A stretch of 64,000 nucleotides of DNA, from contig JAFEAE010000018.1 in the NCBI GenBank assembly GCA_018266575.1, forward strand, positions 1 to 64,000. The letters run 5' to 3'. This document shows positions 15,209 through 25,591 of this stretch, piece by piece. How positions within the stretch are numbered: the first letter of the stretch is position 1; each line of letters begins with the position of its first letter. A program made the position numbers and the translations under genes. The DNA is from Bacteroidota bacterium (GTDB lineage: Bacteria; Bacteroidota; Bacteroidia; Chitinophagales; Chitinophagaceae). The notes beneath the pieces were generated by a model, which had not been told where the DNA came from, did not search any database, and saw only the letters and a program-made list of their open reading frames with translations.

Positions 15209-18200
15209 ATGGCTATCAAAAAAGAAAATCGTCCCAGAGCCAGCTTCTCAAAGATTACTATCGGATTAGCTTCACCCGATTCCATTTTGGAAAGATCCTA
15301 TGGAGAAGTACTGAAGCCCGAAACCATTAATTATCGTACCTACAAGCCGGAAAGAGACGGTTTGTTCTGCGAAAGGATTTTTGGCCCGGTAAAAGATTAT
15401 GAGTGTGCCTGCGGCAAGTACAAACGTATCCGTTATAAAGGCATCGTGTGCGACCGTTGTGGTGTTGAGGTTACCGAGAAAAAAGTACGCCGCGAACGTA
15501 TGGGCCACATCAAACTGGTTGTGCCTGTTGTTCACATCTGGTATTTCAAAAGTTTGCCTAATAAAATCGGTTATTTGTTGGGAATGAGCTCTAAGAAATT
15601 AGAGACCATTGTGTATTATGAAAGATTTGTGGTGATCCAAGCGGGGCTCCGTGCCGATAAAGGCCAGAATTTCGGGGACCTGTTGACTGAAGAAGAATAT
15701 CTTGATATTTTGGATGCACTTCCAAAAGATAACCAGTACCTGCCTGATGATGATCCAAATAAATTCATCGCGAAAATGGGTGCTGAAGCTGTGCATGATC
15801 TGTTGCAAAGAATAGATCTTGATCAGTTATCATTCGATCTGCGTAATGCTGCAGCGAACGAAACATCACAACAACGTAAAGCAGATGCATTAAAACGTTT
15901 GAGCGTTGTGGAAGCTTTTCGTGATGCAAACTCAAGAATCACTAACCGTCCTGAGTGGATGGTAATGCAATATATTCCTGTAATCCCTCCGGAATTACGC
16001 CCGCTTGTTCCCCTGGATGGCGGACGTTTTGCTTCATCAGACCTGAATGACCTGTATCGCCGTGTGATCATCCGTAACAACCGTTTGAAACGTTTGTTGG
16101 AGATCAAAGCGCCTGAAGTAATCTTACGTAATGAAAAACGTATGTTGCAGGAAGCGATAGACAGCTTGTTCGATAACTCACGTAAATCAAATGCTGTTAA
16201 AGCAGAAGGCGGACGTGCATTGAAATCATTGAGTGATGTTCTGAAAGGAAAACAGGGACGTTTCCGTCAGAACCTGCTTGGTAAACGTGTTGACTATTCC
16301 GGCCGTTCTGTAATTGTGGTTGGACCTGAATTAAAAATACATGAGTGTGGTTTACCGAAAGATATGGCTGCTGAATTATTCAAGCCGTTTATCATCCGTA
16401 AACTGATTGAAAGAGGTATTGTAAAAACAGTAAAGAGTGCAAGAAAATTAGTTGATAAAAAAGAAGCTATTGTTTGGGATATCCTCGAAAATATTTTGAA
16501 AGGGCATCCTGTAATGCTTAACCGTGCCCCGACATTGCACCGTTTATCAATCCAGGCTTTCCAGCCGAAATTGATCGAAGGAAAAGCGATCCAGTTGCAC
16601 CCGTTGGTAACAACAGCGTTCAACGCCGATTTCGATGGTGACCAGATGGCTGTGCACGTTCCATTAAGTAGTGCTGCAATTTTGGAAGCACAGTTATTGA
16701 TGTTGTCATCTCACAACATTCTTAACCCGCAGAACGGAACTCCGATCACCCTCCCGTCACAGGACATGGTGCTTGGCTTGTATTATATTACTAAAGGAAA
16801 AAAATCCACCGATAAAGAAAAAGTACGTGGCGAAGGAAAAGCATTTTACAGTCCTGAAGAAGTGATCATCGCTTACAATGAAGGAACTGTTGATCTTCAT
16901 GCATTCATCAAAGTAAAAGTAAATGTGCGCAATGAAGCAGGAGAATTACATAAAAAGATCATCGAAACAACTGTCGGACGTGTATTATTCAATCAGTTTG
17001 TACCGATAGAAGTTGGATACATCAACGCACTTCTTACAAAAAAATCATTGCGTGAGATCATCGGTGATATCATCAAATGGACGAACGTTCCTAAAACGGC
17101 AAAATTCCTCGATGATATCAAACAATTAGGCTTCCGCATGGCATTCCGCGGAGGTTTGTCATTTAATATCAATGACCTGATCATTCCTGATACGAAAGAA
17201 GAATTGCTGGAAAATGCAAAAGGTGAAGTAGACGAAGTCTGGGATAACTATAACATGGGTTTGATCACCAATAACGAACGTTACAACCAGATCGTTGACA
17301 TCTGGAGCCGTGTTGACACACGTATAACGGAGACCCTTATACGCGAATTGAGTTCCGATAAACAAGGGTTCAATTCTGTGTACATGATGTTGGATTCAGG
17401 GGCCCGTGGTTCTAAACAACAGATCAAACAGCTTGCAGGTATCAGGGGATTGATGGCCAAGCCAAGAAAATCCGGCTCTACCGGAAGTGAGATCATTGAG
17501 AACCCAATCCTTTCAAACTTCAAAGGTGGGTTGAATGTATTGGACTACTTCATCTCTACGCACGGTGCCCGTAAAGGTCTTGCCGATACAGCGTTGAAAA
17601 CAGCCGACGCCGGATACCTCACACGCCGTTTGGTTGACGTTGCACAGGATGTGGTTATTACAGAAGAAGATTGCGGAACATTGAGAGGTATTGCAACTTC
17701 GGCATTGAAAGATAATGAAGATATCGTTGAACCATTATACGACAGAATACTTGGACGTACTTCATTGCATGATGTGTACGATCCGCAATCTGATAAATTA
17801 TTGGTTCGCGCAGGCGAAGAGATCACGGAAGAGGTAGCAAAAAATATTGAAGAATCAGGAATTGAAACGATCGAAATCCGTTCAGTATTAACATGCGAAA
17901 GCAAACGTGGTACTTGTGTAAAATGTTATGGTAAAAACCTTGCAACTGGTTATACTGCACAAAAAGGTGATGCCGTTGGTATCATCGCTGCGCAGTCAAT
18001 TGGTGAACCGGGTACACAGCTTACACTGCGTACATTCCACGTGGGTGGTGTTGCAGGTTCTGCATCTGTTGAATCAACAATGATCGCAAAATTCGAGGGC
18101 ACAATCCAGTTCGATGGATTGAGAACGGTTATTACTGAAAATAATGAAGGCGATAAAGTGCATGTAGTAATCGGTCGTACCGGTGAAGTGCGTATAATGG

Positions 18201-19504
18201 ACGTGAAAAATGATCGTTTGCTGATCACAAATAACGTTCCTTACGGTGCTACATTGAATGTAAAAGACGGACAGAAAGTTAGTAAAGGCGATGTGATCTG
18301 CACATGGGACCCATTCAATAACGTAGTCGTTGCAGAAATTGCAGGTACTATCAAGTTTGATGCAGTTATAGAAGGGATCACTTACCGTGAAGAAGCTGAC
18401 GAACAAACTGGTCACCGTGAAAAAGTGGTTATCGAAACAAAAGATAAAACCAAACTTCCATCGATCAACATCGAAGGTTCTAAAGAAGTAAAATCATATA
18501 ACCTTCCGGTAGGTTCACACATTGTTATGGAAGAAGGTGATGATGTACGTGCCGGACAGGTTATTGTGAAAATCCCTCGCGTACTTGGTAAGTTGAGAGA
18601 TATTACGGGTGGTTTGCCTCGCGTAACAGAGTTGTTCGAAGCACGTAACCCGGGTAACCCTGCTATCGTTTCTGAAATTGATGGTGTGGTTGCATTCGGA
18701 AATATCAAACGTGGTAACCGTGAGATCATCGTTGAAGCAAAAGATGGTGTGGTGAAAAAATATCTTGTACCATTGACACGCCAGATCCTCGCACAGGATG
18801 GTGACTTTATCAAAGCTGGTGCCCAGTTGTCTGACGGACAAACTGCGCCGGCTGATATTCTTTCTATCAAAGGGCCATTTGCTGTTCAGGAATATGTGGT
18901 GAATGAAATCCAGGAAGTTTATCGTTTACAAGGGGTGAAGATCAATGATAAACACATCGAGGTGATCGTTCGCCAGATGATGCGTAAACTCACAATCGTT
19001 GATCCGGGAGATACAAGATTTTTGGAAGAAGATACAGTTGATAAATTCGAGTTCCTCGAAGAAAACGATTGGATCTTTGATAAGAAAGTGATTACGGATC
19101 CGGGAGAATCTTCCAAGCTAAGGGCTGGCCAGATCGTTAGTTTGCGTGAAGTGCGTGAAGAAAATTCTATCCTTCGCCGTAACGATAAGAAGCTTGCCGA
19201 ATTCAGGGATGCAAACCCGGCAACATCTGCTCCGTTGTTATTAGGTATCACTAAAGCTTCCCTCGGAACACAAAGCTGGATATCTGCAGCTTCATTCCAG
19301 GAAACTACCAAAGTGTTATCGTCAGCAGCGATCATGGGTAAAACAGATGATATGCTTGGATTGAAAGAGAATGTGATCACAGGCCACCCTATACCTGCAG
19401 GTACCGGTTTGCGTGATTTTGAAAACATGATCGTAGGTAGTAAGGAAGAATATGAATTGCTGCAAACAACACGCGAAGCAATGCAGTTTGATGAAGAAGA
19501 ATAA
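15209..19504 (+). CDS. rpoC: DNA-directed RNA polymerase subunit beta'
   Basis: Catalytic largest subunit of RNA polymerase, 1431 residues, full length for Bacteroidota. The N-terminal zinc site is [13 protein letters not shown] followed by VCDRCG (Cys66, 68, 81, 84); the active-site Mg motif NADFDGD is at residues 472-478; the second zinc site is in [15 protein letters not shown]; bridge-helix and trigger-loop segments ([16 protein letters not shown]) are intact. In most bacteria rpoC follows rpoB in one operon; here the gene upstream is an unrelated helical protein and rpoC has its own promoter. A strong terminator follows. Confidence 0.98.
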   Translation: MAIKKENRPRASFSKITIGLASPDSILERSYGEVLKPETINYRTYKPERDGLFCERIFGPVKDYECACGKYKRIRYKGIVCDRCGVEVTEKKVRRERMGHIKLVVPVVHIWYFKSLPNKIGYLLGMSSKKLETIVYYERFVVIQAGLRADKGQNFGDLLTEEEYLDILDALPKDNQYLPDDDPNKFIAKMGAEAVHDLLQRIDLDQLSFDLRNAAANETSQQRKADALKRLSVVEAFRDANSRITNRPEWMVMQYIPVIPPELRPLVPLDGGRFASSDLNDLYRRVIIRNNRLKRLLEIKAPEVILRNEKRMLQEAIDSLFDNSRKSNAVKAEGGRALKSLSDVLKGKQGRFRQNLLGKRVDYSGRSVIVVGPELKIHECGLPKDMAAELFKPFIIRKLIERGIVKTVKSARKLVDKKEAIVWDILENILKGHPVMLNRAPTLHRLSIQAFQPKLIEGKAIQLHPLVTTAFNADFDGDQMAVHVPLSSAAILEAQLLMLSSHNILNPQNGTPITLPSQDMVLGLYYITKGKKSTDKEKVRGEGKAFYSPEEVIIAYNEGTVDLHAFIKVKVNVRNEAGELHKKIIETTVGRVLFNQFVPIEVGYINALLTKKSLREIIGDIIKWTNVPKTAKFLDDIKQLGFRMAFRGGLSFNINDLIIPDTKEELLENAKGEVDEVWDNYNMGLITNNERYNQIVDIWSRVDTRITETLIRELSSDKQGFNSVYMMLDSGARGSKQQIKQLAGIRGLMAKPRKSGSTGSEIIENPILSNFKGGLNVLDYFISTHGARKGLADTALKTADAGYLTRRLVDVAQDVVITEEDCGTLRGIATSALKDNEDIVEPLYDRILGRTSLHDVYDPQSDKLLVRAGEEITEEVAKNIEESGIETIEIRSVLTCESKRGTCVKCYGKNLATGYTAQKGDAVGIIAAQSIGEPGTQLTLRTFHVGGVAGSASVESTMIAKFEGTIQFDGLRTVITENNEGDKVHVVIGRTGEVRIMDVKNDRLLITNNVPYGATLNVKDGQKVSKGDVICTWDPFNNVVVAEIAGTIKFDAVIEGITYREEADEQTGHREKVVIETKDKTKLPSINIEGSKEVKSYNLPVGSHIVMEEGDDVRAGQVIVKIPRVLGKLRDITGGLPRVTELFEARNPGNPAIVSEIDGVVAFGNIKRGNREIIVEAKDGVVKKYLVPLTRQILAQDGDFIKAGAQLSDGQTAPADILSIKGPFAVQEYVVNEIQEVYRLQGVKINDKHIEVIVRQMMRKLTIVDPGDTRFLEEDTVDKFEFLEENDWIFDKKVITDPGESSKLRAGQIVSLREVREENSILRRNDKKLAEFRDANPATSAPLLLGITKASLGTQSWISAASFQETTKVLSSAAIMGKTDDMLGLKENVITGHPIPAGTGLRDFENMIVGSKEEYELLQTTREAMQFDEEE

Positions 19505-19526
19505 ACATGAAAATGTTTAACGATAC

Positions 19527-19558
19527 AAAGCAGGAAGTGAAAACTTCCTGCTTTTTTT
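19527..19558 (+). terminator. Intrinsic terminator of rpoC
   Basis: AGCAGGAAGT, GAAA loop and ACTTCCTGCT (10-bp perfect stem, 19529-19552) followed by a run of T. It starts 22 nt after the rpoC stop codon. Confidence 0.95.
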
Positions 19559-19647
19559 GTAAATGTGATGAATTGACAATTGATAATGGATAATTGAAAA
19601 TGGGCTGTTCGCATCTTTGTGTTTTTCGCGGTTAATGTGGCGCTCAA

Positions 19648-19704
19648 TAGTAGTACTTCGGATGAACGGATTGCGACGCAAGAATGCTCAACCGGAGTTA
19701 CCGG
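19648..19704 (-). repeat. Dispersed intergenic repeat, copy B
   Basis: Inverted relative to copy A. The minus-strand text contains GTAACTCCGGTTGAGCATTC, then TTGCGTCGCAATCCGTTCAT and AGTACTACTATTGAG. Related to 5812-5867, 39780-39825 and 52413-52464. Confidence 0.75.
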
Positions 19705-19888
19705 AGCTGGAATAACAGTCATCAGCAAACGGTTTTCGGTCGTCGTCTTGAGTTTAATTTTCAGTATAAAATTCATTTTTTCGCTTATTCGGAAGACGTC
19801 TGTCGACCGACAACTGAAAACCGATAACCGACAACTGTTTTAACACTTTTCTTTTACTGAAAGGGTTTAATTTGCAAACAAAAACTTG

Positions 19889-20491
19889 ATGAAAAATTTA
19901 CCCGTAATTCTGAGTGTTTTGGCTTTGGCGCTGGCTGGCTATTCTGTTTATTCAGTATCTAACCGTAATGTACAACCGAAGCAAAGCGGGGTAGTTCCTG
20001 ATAAAGCAAATTCACCTGCATCTTCTTCATCTTTCAGGATCGCGTACTTTGATCTTGATTCACTTGCTGCGCATTACAACTATTACAAGGACGCGGAAAG
20101 GGATGCCAAAGAAAAAGAAAATGCGGTAAATGCTGAGTTAAATGCATTACAGAATAAGTACCAGAAACGTGTTGCAGAATGGCAAAAAAAAGGGAATGCC
20201 ATAACCCAGGCAGAAAGCCAGCAAATGCAGCAGGAATATGCAGAGATGCAACAATCATTTCAGTCACGCAAAGAAACATTACAGGAAGGATTGGCGAAAA
20301 ATAACGGAATGGTAATGACGGATATTAAGAAAAGAATTGAGACATTTCTCGCAGATTATAACAAAAACAAAAATTACTCTTTCATTTTTGCCTACGATCC
20401 GACTTCGCCAATGTATTACAGGGACAGTGCATACAATATTACAAGCGATGTGATCGACGGATTGAATGCAGCTTATAAAAAGAAGAATTAA
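19889..20491 (+). CDS. OmpH/Skp-family periplasmic chaperone-like protein
   Basis: A 200-residue protein with an N-terminal hydrophobic segment (LPVILSVLALALAGYSVYSV, residues 4-23; signal peptide or anchor), a short linker, then the OmpH pattern FRIAYFDLDSLAAHYNYYKDAERDAKEKENAVNAELN and a long charged coiled coil to about residue 140, ending with IFAYDPTSPMYYRDSAYNITSDVIDGLN. Skp-like proteins hold unfolded outer-membrane proteins in the periplasm. I chose the ATG at 19889 over a TTG one codon earlier. A terminator follows. Confidence 0.88.
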   Translation: MKNLPVILSVLALALAGYSVYSVSNRNVQPKQSGVVPDKANSPASSSSFRIAYFDLDSLAAHYNYYKDAERDAKEKENAVNAELNALQNKYQKRVAEWQKKGNAITQAESQQMQQEYAEMQQSFQSRKETLQEGLAKNNGMVMTDIKKRIETFLADYNKNKNYSFIFAYDPTSPMYYRDSAYNITSDVIDGLNAAYKKKN

Positions 20492-20513
20492 TTTTCTTCG
20501 TTTTCACTATATG

Positions 20514-20545
20514 AAAAGCACGGCGAGCAGCTGTGCTTTTTCTTT
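20514..20545 (+). terminator. Terminator after the OmpH-like gene
   Basis: AAAAGCAC (20514-20521), an 11-nt loop and GTGCTTTT (20533-20540) followed by TTCTTTT. A second small hairpin, ACACGAA/TTCGTGT, lies just downstream near 20547-20570. Confidence 0.8.
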
Positions 20546-20605
20546 TACACGAATTAGCGCAAGTTCGTGTTTCATTTCTTATCTTCCGTAATATTTCTAC
20601 TGCTT

Positions 20606-22045
20606 ATGTCAGAACAAACAACATCTTTCAAACCATCACTTGGATTATTGGATGCAACCATGGTGGTTGCTGGTTCTATGATCGGCTCAGGGATTTTTAT
20701 TGTAAGCGCAGATATAACCCGGCACGTGGGTAGTGCGGGTTTATTGATCGGTGTTTGGGTGATCACGGGTATTATGACGGTGATCGCTGCAGTAAGTTAT
20801 GGCGAATTAAGTTCTATGTATCCAAAGGCCGGCGGGCAATATGTATACCTGAAAGAAGCCTTTAATCCATTGGTTGGTTTTTTATATGGCTGGAGTTTTT
20901 TTGCAGTGATACAAACGGCAACTATAGCTGCAGTAGGTGTGGCATTCGCAAGGTTCACTGCATATTTTATTCCTGCCATCAGTGAAAAAAATATTTTATT
21001 TCAGATGGGGGACGGGTATAAAATTTCTGCAGCCCAAATTGTATCCATAGCAGTGATTGTTTTTCTCACCTATATAAATACGAAAGGGATAAAAGCCGGA
21101 AAAACAATTCAGACGATATTTACTTCTACCAAATTGCTTGCATTATTCGGTTTGATCGTTTTTGGTTTTTTCCTCGTTAAAGAAAGTTTCTGGAATGAAA
21201 ACTGGAAAACAGGTTTTAAAGCTATGCAGGATTTCGGAAATAAAGATGCTTCGGGGGTGTTGCAACCACTCGGCTGGCAAAGCATTGCAGGGGTTACGGT
21301 GCTCGGTGCAATTGTTGCATCAATGACCGGCTCGATATTCAGTAGTGATGCGTGGAACAATGTAACATTTATTGCAGGCGAAATTAAAAACCCTAAACGA
21401 AATGTTGGGTTGAGTTTGTTTTTGGGGACAATGATCGTTTCTGTAATTTATATCACAACAAACCTGATGTACCTGCATGTACTACCATTAAATAAAGTGG
21501 CTTTTCCGCAGGAAGACCGGCTTGCTGTAGAAGCAGCAAGTGTAATTTTTGGAAGTGCAGGAAGATCGATCATTGCGATATTGATCATGATCTCCACATT
21601 CGGTTGCATCAACGGGCTTGTGCTTGCAGGTGCACGTGTTTATTATACAATGTCGCTGGATGGTTTGTTTTTCAGGAAAGCCGGAACACTTAACAGTAAT
21701 GCGGTTCCCCAATGGTCCTTATGGGCGCAATGCGTTGTTGCTGCGATACTTTGTTTAAGCGGAAGCTATGGGCAATTGCTGGATATGATCTCCTTTGTGG
21801 CGGTTGCATTTTATGTGCTGACGATTGCGGGTATTTTTATTCTCAGAAAAAAACAACCGGATATAGAGAGGCCTTATAAAGCTTTTGGTTATCCATTTCT
21901 GCCATTATTATATATTTTGATGGGAACAGGATTTTGCATTTTGCTTATTATTTACAAACCTTCTTATACCTGGCCCGGGCTCATTATAACGTTGTTGGGT
22001 ATCCCAATATATTATATGTTGGTCGCCCGTAAGAACCCTTCCTGA
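20606..22045 (+). CDS. APC-family amino acid/polyamine permease
   Basis: An inner-membrane transporter of 479 residues with about 12 hydrophobic segments. The N-terminal consensus MSEQTTSFKPSLGLLDATMV then AGSMIGSGIFIV is typical of APC-superfamily TM1, with GWVITGIMTVIAAVSYGELSSMYPKAGGQYVYLKE following. I start at the ATG of MSEQTTS; a TTG 13 codons upstream would put hydrophobic residues ahead of it. The GH127 gene begins 13 nt downstream, so the two are probably co-transcribed. Substrate unknown. Confidence 0.92.
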   Translation: MSEQTTSFKPSLGLLDATMVVAGSMIGSGIFIVSADITRHVGSAGLLIGVWVITGIMTVIAAVSYGELSSMYPKAGGQYVYLKEAFNPLVGFLYGWSFFAVIQTATIAAVGVAFARFTAYFIPAISEKNILFQMGDGYKISAAQIVSIAVIVFLTYINTKGIKAGKTIQTIFTSTKLLALFGLIVFGFFLVKESFWNENWKTGFKAMQDFGNKDASGVLQPLGWQSIAGVTVLGAIVASMTGSIFSSDAWNNVTFIAGEIKNPKRNVGLSLFLGTMIVSVIYITTNLMYLHVLPLNKVAFPQEDRLAVEAASVIFGSAGRSIIAILIMISTFGCINGLVLAGARVYYTMSLDGLFFRKAGTLNSNAVPQWSLWAQCVVAAILCLSGSYGQLLDMISFVAVAFYVLTIAGIFILRKKQPDIERPYKAFGYPFLPLLYILMGTGFCILLIIYKPSYTWPGLIITLLGIPIYYMLVARKNPS

Positions 22046-22058
22046 TAAAACATATTTT

Positions 22059-24422
22059 ATGCATACCCAAATCAAAAGATCAGCTGGTATTATTTTTTTG
22101 ATATGCATTTCTTTTTTTTCATTTTCACAGTCATATGTACCCGAAAATAATAATACGCATATCCTGGTTAAACCTGTAATAGCATTGCAGGCACATGCAT
22201 TTGATATTCGTGATGTGCGGTTACTAAATGGCCCTTTTAAAAATGCAATGGATAAAGATGCTGCTTATCTTTTGTCAATTGATCCGGATAGATTGTTGCA
22301 CCGATTTTATAAAAATGCAGGGCTACCAACAAAAGGTGATGTATATGGCGGATGGGAAAGTGAAGGATTATCCGGACATACGATGGGCCATTATTTATCA
22401 GCCTGCTCTATGATGTACGCATCAACAGGTGATGTGCGTTTTTCGGACCGTGTGAAATATCTGGTAGATGAACTTGCGGCTTGCCAGGACGCAAGAAGGA
22501 CCGGGTACGTTGGAGCTGTTCCCAACGAAGATTCCATTTTCGGAAAACTAAAAAGAGGGGAAATTAAAACGACAGGTTTTGATCTGAACGGAGGATGGTC
22601 GCCCTGGTACACTGTACACAAATTAATGGCTGGTTTGGTTGATGCCTATCTTTATTGCAATAGCAGAAAAGCACTAACCATTGCCGTTAGAATGGCAGAT
22701 TGGGTTGGAGAGACATTAAAAAACCTCAACGATGAACAACTGCAAAAAATGCTTGCCTGTGAATTTGGCGGAATGAATGAAGTGCTGGTGAATATTTATT
22801 CAATTACAGGCGAGAAAAAATATCTTGACCTTTCTTATAAATTTCAGCACAAAGCAATACTTGATCCGTTAGCTGCAGGAAAAGATCCGTTGCCGGGAAA
22901 ACATTCCAACACGCAAATCCCCAAGATAATCGGTTGCGCAAGAAGATATGAAGTAGAAGGAGATGAGAATGATAAAAAGATCACGGAAAATTTTTGGGAT
23001 ATTGTCGTTCATCATCACAGTTATGTAATTGGCGGAAACAGCGATCATGAATATCTCGCAGAGCCTGATAAACTTAGCGATTATTTGAGCGAGAGCACCT
23101 GCGAAACCTGTAACACATATAATATGCTCAAGCTATCGAGGCATTTGTTTTGCTGGCATCCCAATAGTGCGGTCGCTGATTTTTACGAACGTGCTTTATA
23201 CAATCATATCTTATCTTCCCAAAACCCGGAAGATGGAATGATGTGTTATTTTGTTCCGCTGCAAATGGGCACAAAAAAAGAATTCAGTGATCAGTTCAAC
23301 ACATTTACCTGTTGCGTAGGAAGCGGAATGGAAAACCATTCAAAATATACCGAAGGCATTTATTATGAAGGAACCGATGGCAGCTTGTTTGTTAATCTTT
23401 TTATTCCTTCTGTATTGAATTGGAAAGAAAAGAATATTGCCATCAGGCAGGAAACAAATTTTCCTTATTCAGACACGGTCAGCCTTTCAATAAGTACACA
23501 GAAACCTGCTGCATTTACCATTCGCATCCGCAAACCCTGGTGGGCAAAAAAAGGGATAGGCATCACCGTTAATAATAAACAAGCTGATATTTCCCGTGAG
23601 GAAAACGGTTATATACTCATGAATGGCAAATGGAAAAATAATGATAAAATAAAAATTATTATTCCTATGTGCTTGTATACGGAAAACACACCAGACGATG
23701 CAAACCGTATTGCATTTTTATACGGCCCGCTAGTCCTTGCAGGTGACCTTGGAGGAAAAAAACCAAATGATTTTCATGATGTGCCGGTATTATTAACAAA
23801 TGATCATGACATTAATAATTGGGTTAAACCTGTACAGGGGCAACCACTTGTTTTTAAAACCGCAAATACCGGAAAGCCTTTCGATATCATTTTGAAACCA
23901 TTCTATTCAACTTATAAAAATTATTATAGTGTTTACTGGGATTATTTTACGAATGATGATTGGGCGAAACGGGAAGCGGATTATGAAGCTGAGAAAAAGC
24001 TGTTGAAGGATATTGAAGGCAGAACGATTGATATCATGCGGATAGGGGAGATGCAACCCGAGCGTGATCACAATTTGAAGAGTGAAGTATCGTATATGGA
24101 AGAAGAACAAGGAAAGAAATCAAGGAATGCGCATACCGGCGGCTATTTTTCATTTATCATGAAAACGGATAGCTCTTCGCAAAATACCTTATTGGTTACC
24201 TATTGGGGAGGGGATAATAACCGCATTCATGATATCCTGATCAATGATACGGTTATTGCAACACAAGAATTAAAACACGAGCACCCGAATAAGTTTTTTG
24301 ATATAGAGTATGTCATCCCGCCATCATTAACAAAAGGGAAATCGTTTGTAACCGTGGAGTTTCGTGCTTATACCGGCAGAACAACCGGTAATGTTTATGG
24401 CTGCAGGATTATCAAAAGATGA
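22059..24422 (+). CDS. Secreted glycoside hydrolase family 127 (beta-L-arabinofuranosidase-type)
   Basis: A 787-residue exported enzyme with a signal peptide (SAGIIFLICISFFSFSQS). The (alpha/alpha)6 core of the GH127/DUF1680 family is recognised from GGWESEGLSGHTMGHYLSAC, GGMNEVLVNIYSITG, HSNTQIPKIIG and ESTCETCNTYNMLKLSRHLF. The catalytic zinc-thiolate site is present: Glu349 and Cys351 in CETC, and Cys418-Cys419 in FTCCVGSGMENH, matching Glu338/Cys340/Cys417/Cys418 of the characterised Bifidobacterium enzyme. A beta-rich C-terminal extension of about 110 residues (from TGGYFSFIM) follows. It probably releases L-arabinose from plant glycans. Confidence 0.93.
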   Translation: MHTQIKRSAGIIFLICISFFSFSQSYVPENNNTHILVKPVIALQAHAFDIRDVRLLNGPFKNAMDKDAAYLLSIDPDRLLHRFYKNAGLPTKGDVYGGWESEGLSGHTMGHYLSACSMMYASTGDVRFSDRVKYLVDELAACQDARRTGYVGAVPNEDSIFGKLKRGEIKTTGFDLNGGWSPWYTVHKLMAGLVDAYLYCNSRKALTIAVRMADWVGETLKNLNDEQLQKMLACEFGGMNEVLVNIYSITGEKKYLDLSYKFQHKAILDPLAAGKDPLPGKHSNTQIPKIIGCARRYEVEGDENDKKITENFWDIVVHHHSYVIGGNSDHEYLAEPDKLSDYLSESTCETCNTYNMLKLSRHLFCWHPNSAVADFYERALYNHILSSQNPEDGMMCYFVPLQMGTKKEFSDQFNTFTCCVGSGMENHSKYTEGIYYEGTDGSLFVNLFIPSVLNWKEKNIAIRQETNFPYSDTVSLSISTQKPAAFTIRIRKPWWAKKGIGITVNNKQADISREENGYILMNGKWKNNDKIKIIIPMCLYTENTPDDANRIAFLYGPLVLAGDLGGKKPNDFHDVPVLLTNDHDINNWVKPVQGQPLVFKTANTGKPFDIILKPFYSTYKNYYSVYWDYFTNDDWAKREADYEAEKKLLKDIEGRTIDIMRIGEMQPERDHNLKSEVSYMEEEQGKKSRNAHTGGYFSFIMKTDSSSQNTLLVTYWGGDNNRIHDILINDTVIATQELKHEHPNKFFDIEYVIPPSLTKGKSFVTVEFRAYTGRTTGNVYGCRIIKR

Positions 24423-24431
24423 AAGTTAAAT

Positions 24432-24488
24432 GTATGCCGTACCTGTGAATTGCTATTGAATATATAAACAATATAAGGTATGGCATAC
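24432..24488. repeat. Inverted repeat between the GH127 gene and the heptose kinase gene
   Basis: GTATGCCGTACC (24432-24443) and GGTATGGCATAC (24477-24488) pair at 11 of 12 positions plus one wobble. It starts 10 nt after the GH127 stop, so it may act as a 3' end structure; there is no T run. The rest of the gap contains a near-consensus -7 box, TATCTTGC, at 24536-24543. Confidence 0.6.
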
Positions 24489-24555
24489 GTCAATCCACAT
24501 CTTACATCTCACTTCTTACTTCTCGCAATACACATTATCTTGCACCCGGAAAATT

Positions 24556-25548
24556 ATGATTATGAATTTTGAAGAATTATTTCAGCAATTCAAAAAATGT
24601 AAGGTCGCAGTAGTTGGTGATGTGATGCTGGATACCTATTGGTGGGGGCATGTGGAACGTATTTCACCGGAGGCGCCGGTGCCTGTTGTTACACTCGATA
24701 AACGTGAATACCGTATTGGTGGTGCCGGCAATGTTGCGTTGAACCTTGCATCGCTCGGCGCTGCGGTGAGTGTTTTTTCAGTAACCGGTAATGATGATGA
24801 TGCGATGGTTCTGGAGAGATTGCTATCGGAAAATAATATCAACACATCGTATCTGCTGAAGAGTAGTGATCGTATTACGACAAATAAATCACGCATTATA
24901 AGCCGCAACCAGCAAATGATGCGTTTGGATTCAGAAACAACAAAAGATCTTTCTCCAGAGGATGAAAATAATTTAATTGAAACGATAGAAAAATATATTG
25001 AAGAGCAACATCCATCGGTATTGATCTTCGAGGATTATAACAAAGGTGTGCTTACAGAAAATGTTATCACAGAAATTATTGCATTTGCAAAAAAACATGC
25101 ATGTATTGTTGCCGTAGACCCAAAGCGAAAAAATTTCTTTGCTTACAAAGATGTTGACATCTTCAAGCCAAATCTTAAGGAAGTAAAAGAAGGATTGAAT
25201 GTGTTGGTTGATGAAATCAATCTTTCTTCATTAAAAAATATTCACGAACAACTTGCAGAAAAACTGCACCATCATATTTCTCTGATCACACTTTCTGAAA
25301 AAGGAGTTTTTTACCAGGATGAAAAACAATCGAAGATCATTGCTTCCCATATCCGCAATATTGCTGATGTTTCCGGTGCAGGAGATACGGTAATAGCTGT
25401 AGCTGCTCTCGTTTTTACTTCAACCAAAGATATTCACCTGATGGCAGAAATAGCAAACATAGCCGGCGGATTGGTTTGTGAGGAAGTCGGGACAATGGCT
25501 ATCGATAAAGGAAGATTAATGAACGAGTGTAAACTGTTGCTCGGATAA
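24556..25548 (+). CDS. rfaE1: D-glycero-beta-D-manno-heptose-7-phosphate kinase (RfaE domain I)
   Basis: PfkB-family kinase of 330 residues for ADP-heptose synthesis, used in the LPS inner core. The N-terminus KVAVVGDVMLDTYWWGHVERISPEAPVPVV is the RfaE/HldE kinase signature, followed by RIGGAGNVALNLASLGA. PfkB signature 2 is DVSGAGDTVIAVAAL near residue 275. The nucleotidyltransferase domain found in fused HldE is absent, so a separate adenylyltransferase would be needed. The alternative ATG two codons later is equally possible. An M61 peptidase gene follows after 43 nt. Confidence 0.9.
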   Translation: MIMNFEELFQQFKKCKVAVVGDVMLDTYWWGHVERISPEAPVPVVTLDKREYRIGGAGNVALNLASLGAAVSVFSVTGNDDDAMVLERLLSENNINTSYLLKSSDRITTNKSRIISRNQQMMRLDSETTKDLSPEDENNLIETIEKYIEEQHPSVLIFEDYNKGVLTENVITEIIAFAKKHACIVAVDPKRKNFFAYKDVDIFKPNLKEVKEGLNVLVDEINLSSLKNIHEQLAEKLHHHISLITLSEKGVFYQDEKQSKIIASHIRNIADVSGAGDTVIAVAALVFTSTKDIHLMAEIANIAGGLVCEEVGTMAIDKGRLMNECKLLLG

Positions 25549-25591
25549 ATTGAACTTTTATTCATCTGCATCATTGAAAATTAATTTCAAA

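Larger units (their letters stand above)
19505..19888 (+). other. Repeat-rich intergenic region after rpoC
   Basis: No gene is supported. It contains the rpoC terminator, one dispersed repeat copy (19648-19704), short-word repeats such as AATTGACAATTGATAATGG (19572-19590) and CCGACAACTGAAAACCGATA (19808-19827), and the leader of the OmpH-like gene. An open frame on the minus strand across this stretch runs into rpoC and reflects only the repeat sequence. Confidence 0.7.

Noticed and set aside
18919..19776. A 285-codon open frame antisense to the end of rpoC.
   Set aside because: It lies opposite a highly conserved gene and continues into repeat sequence; composition is that of a shadow frame.
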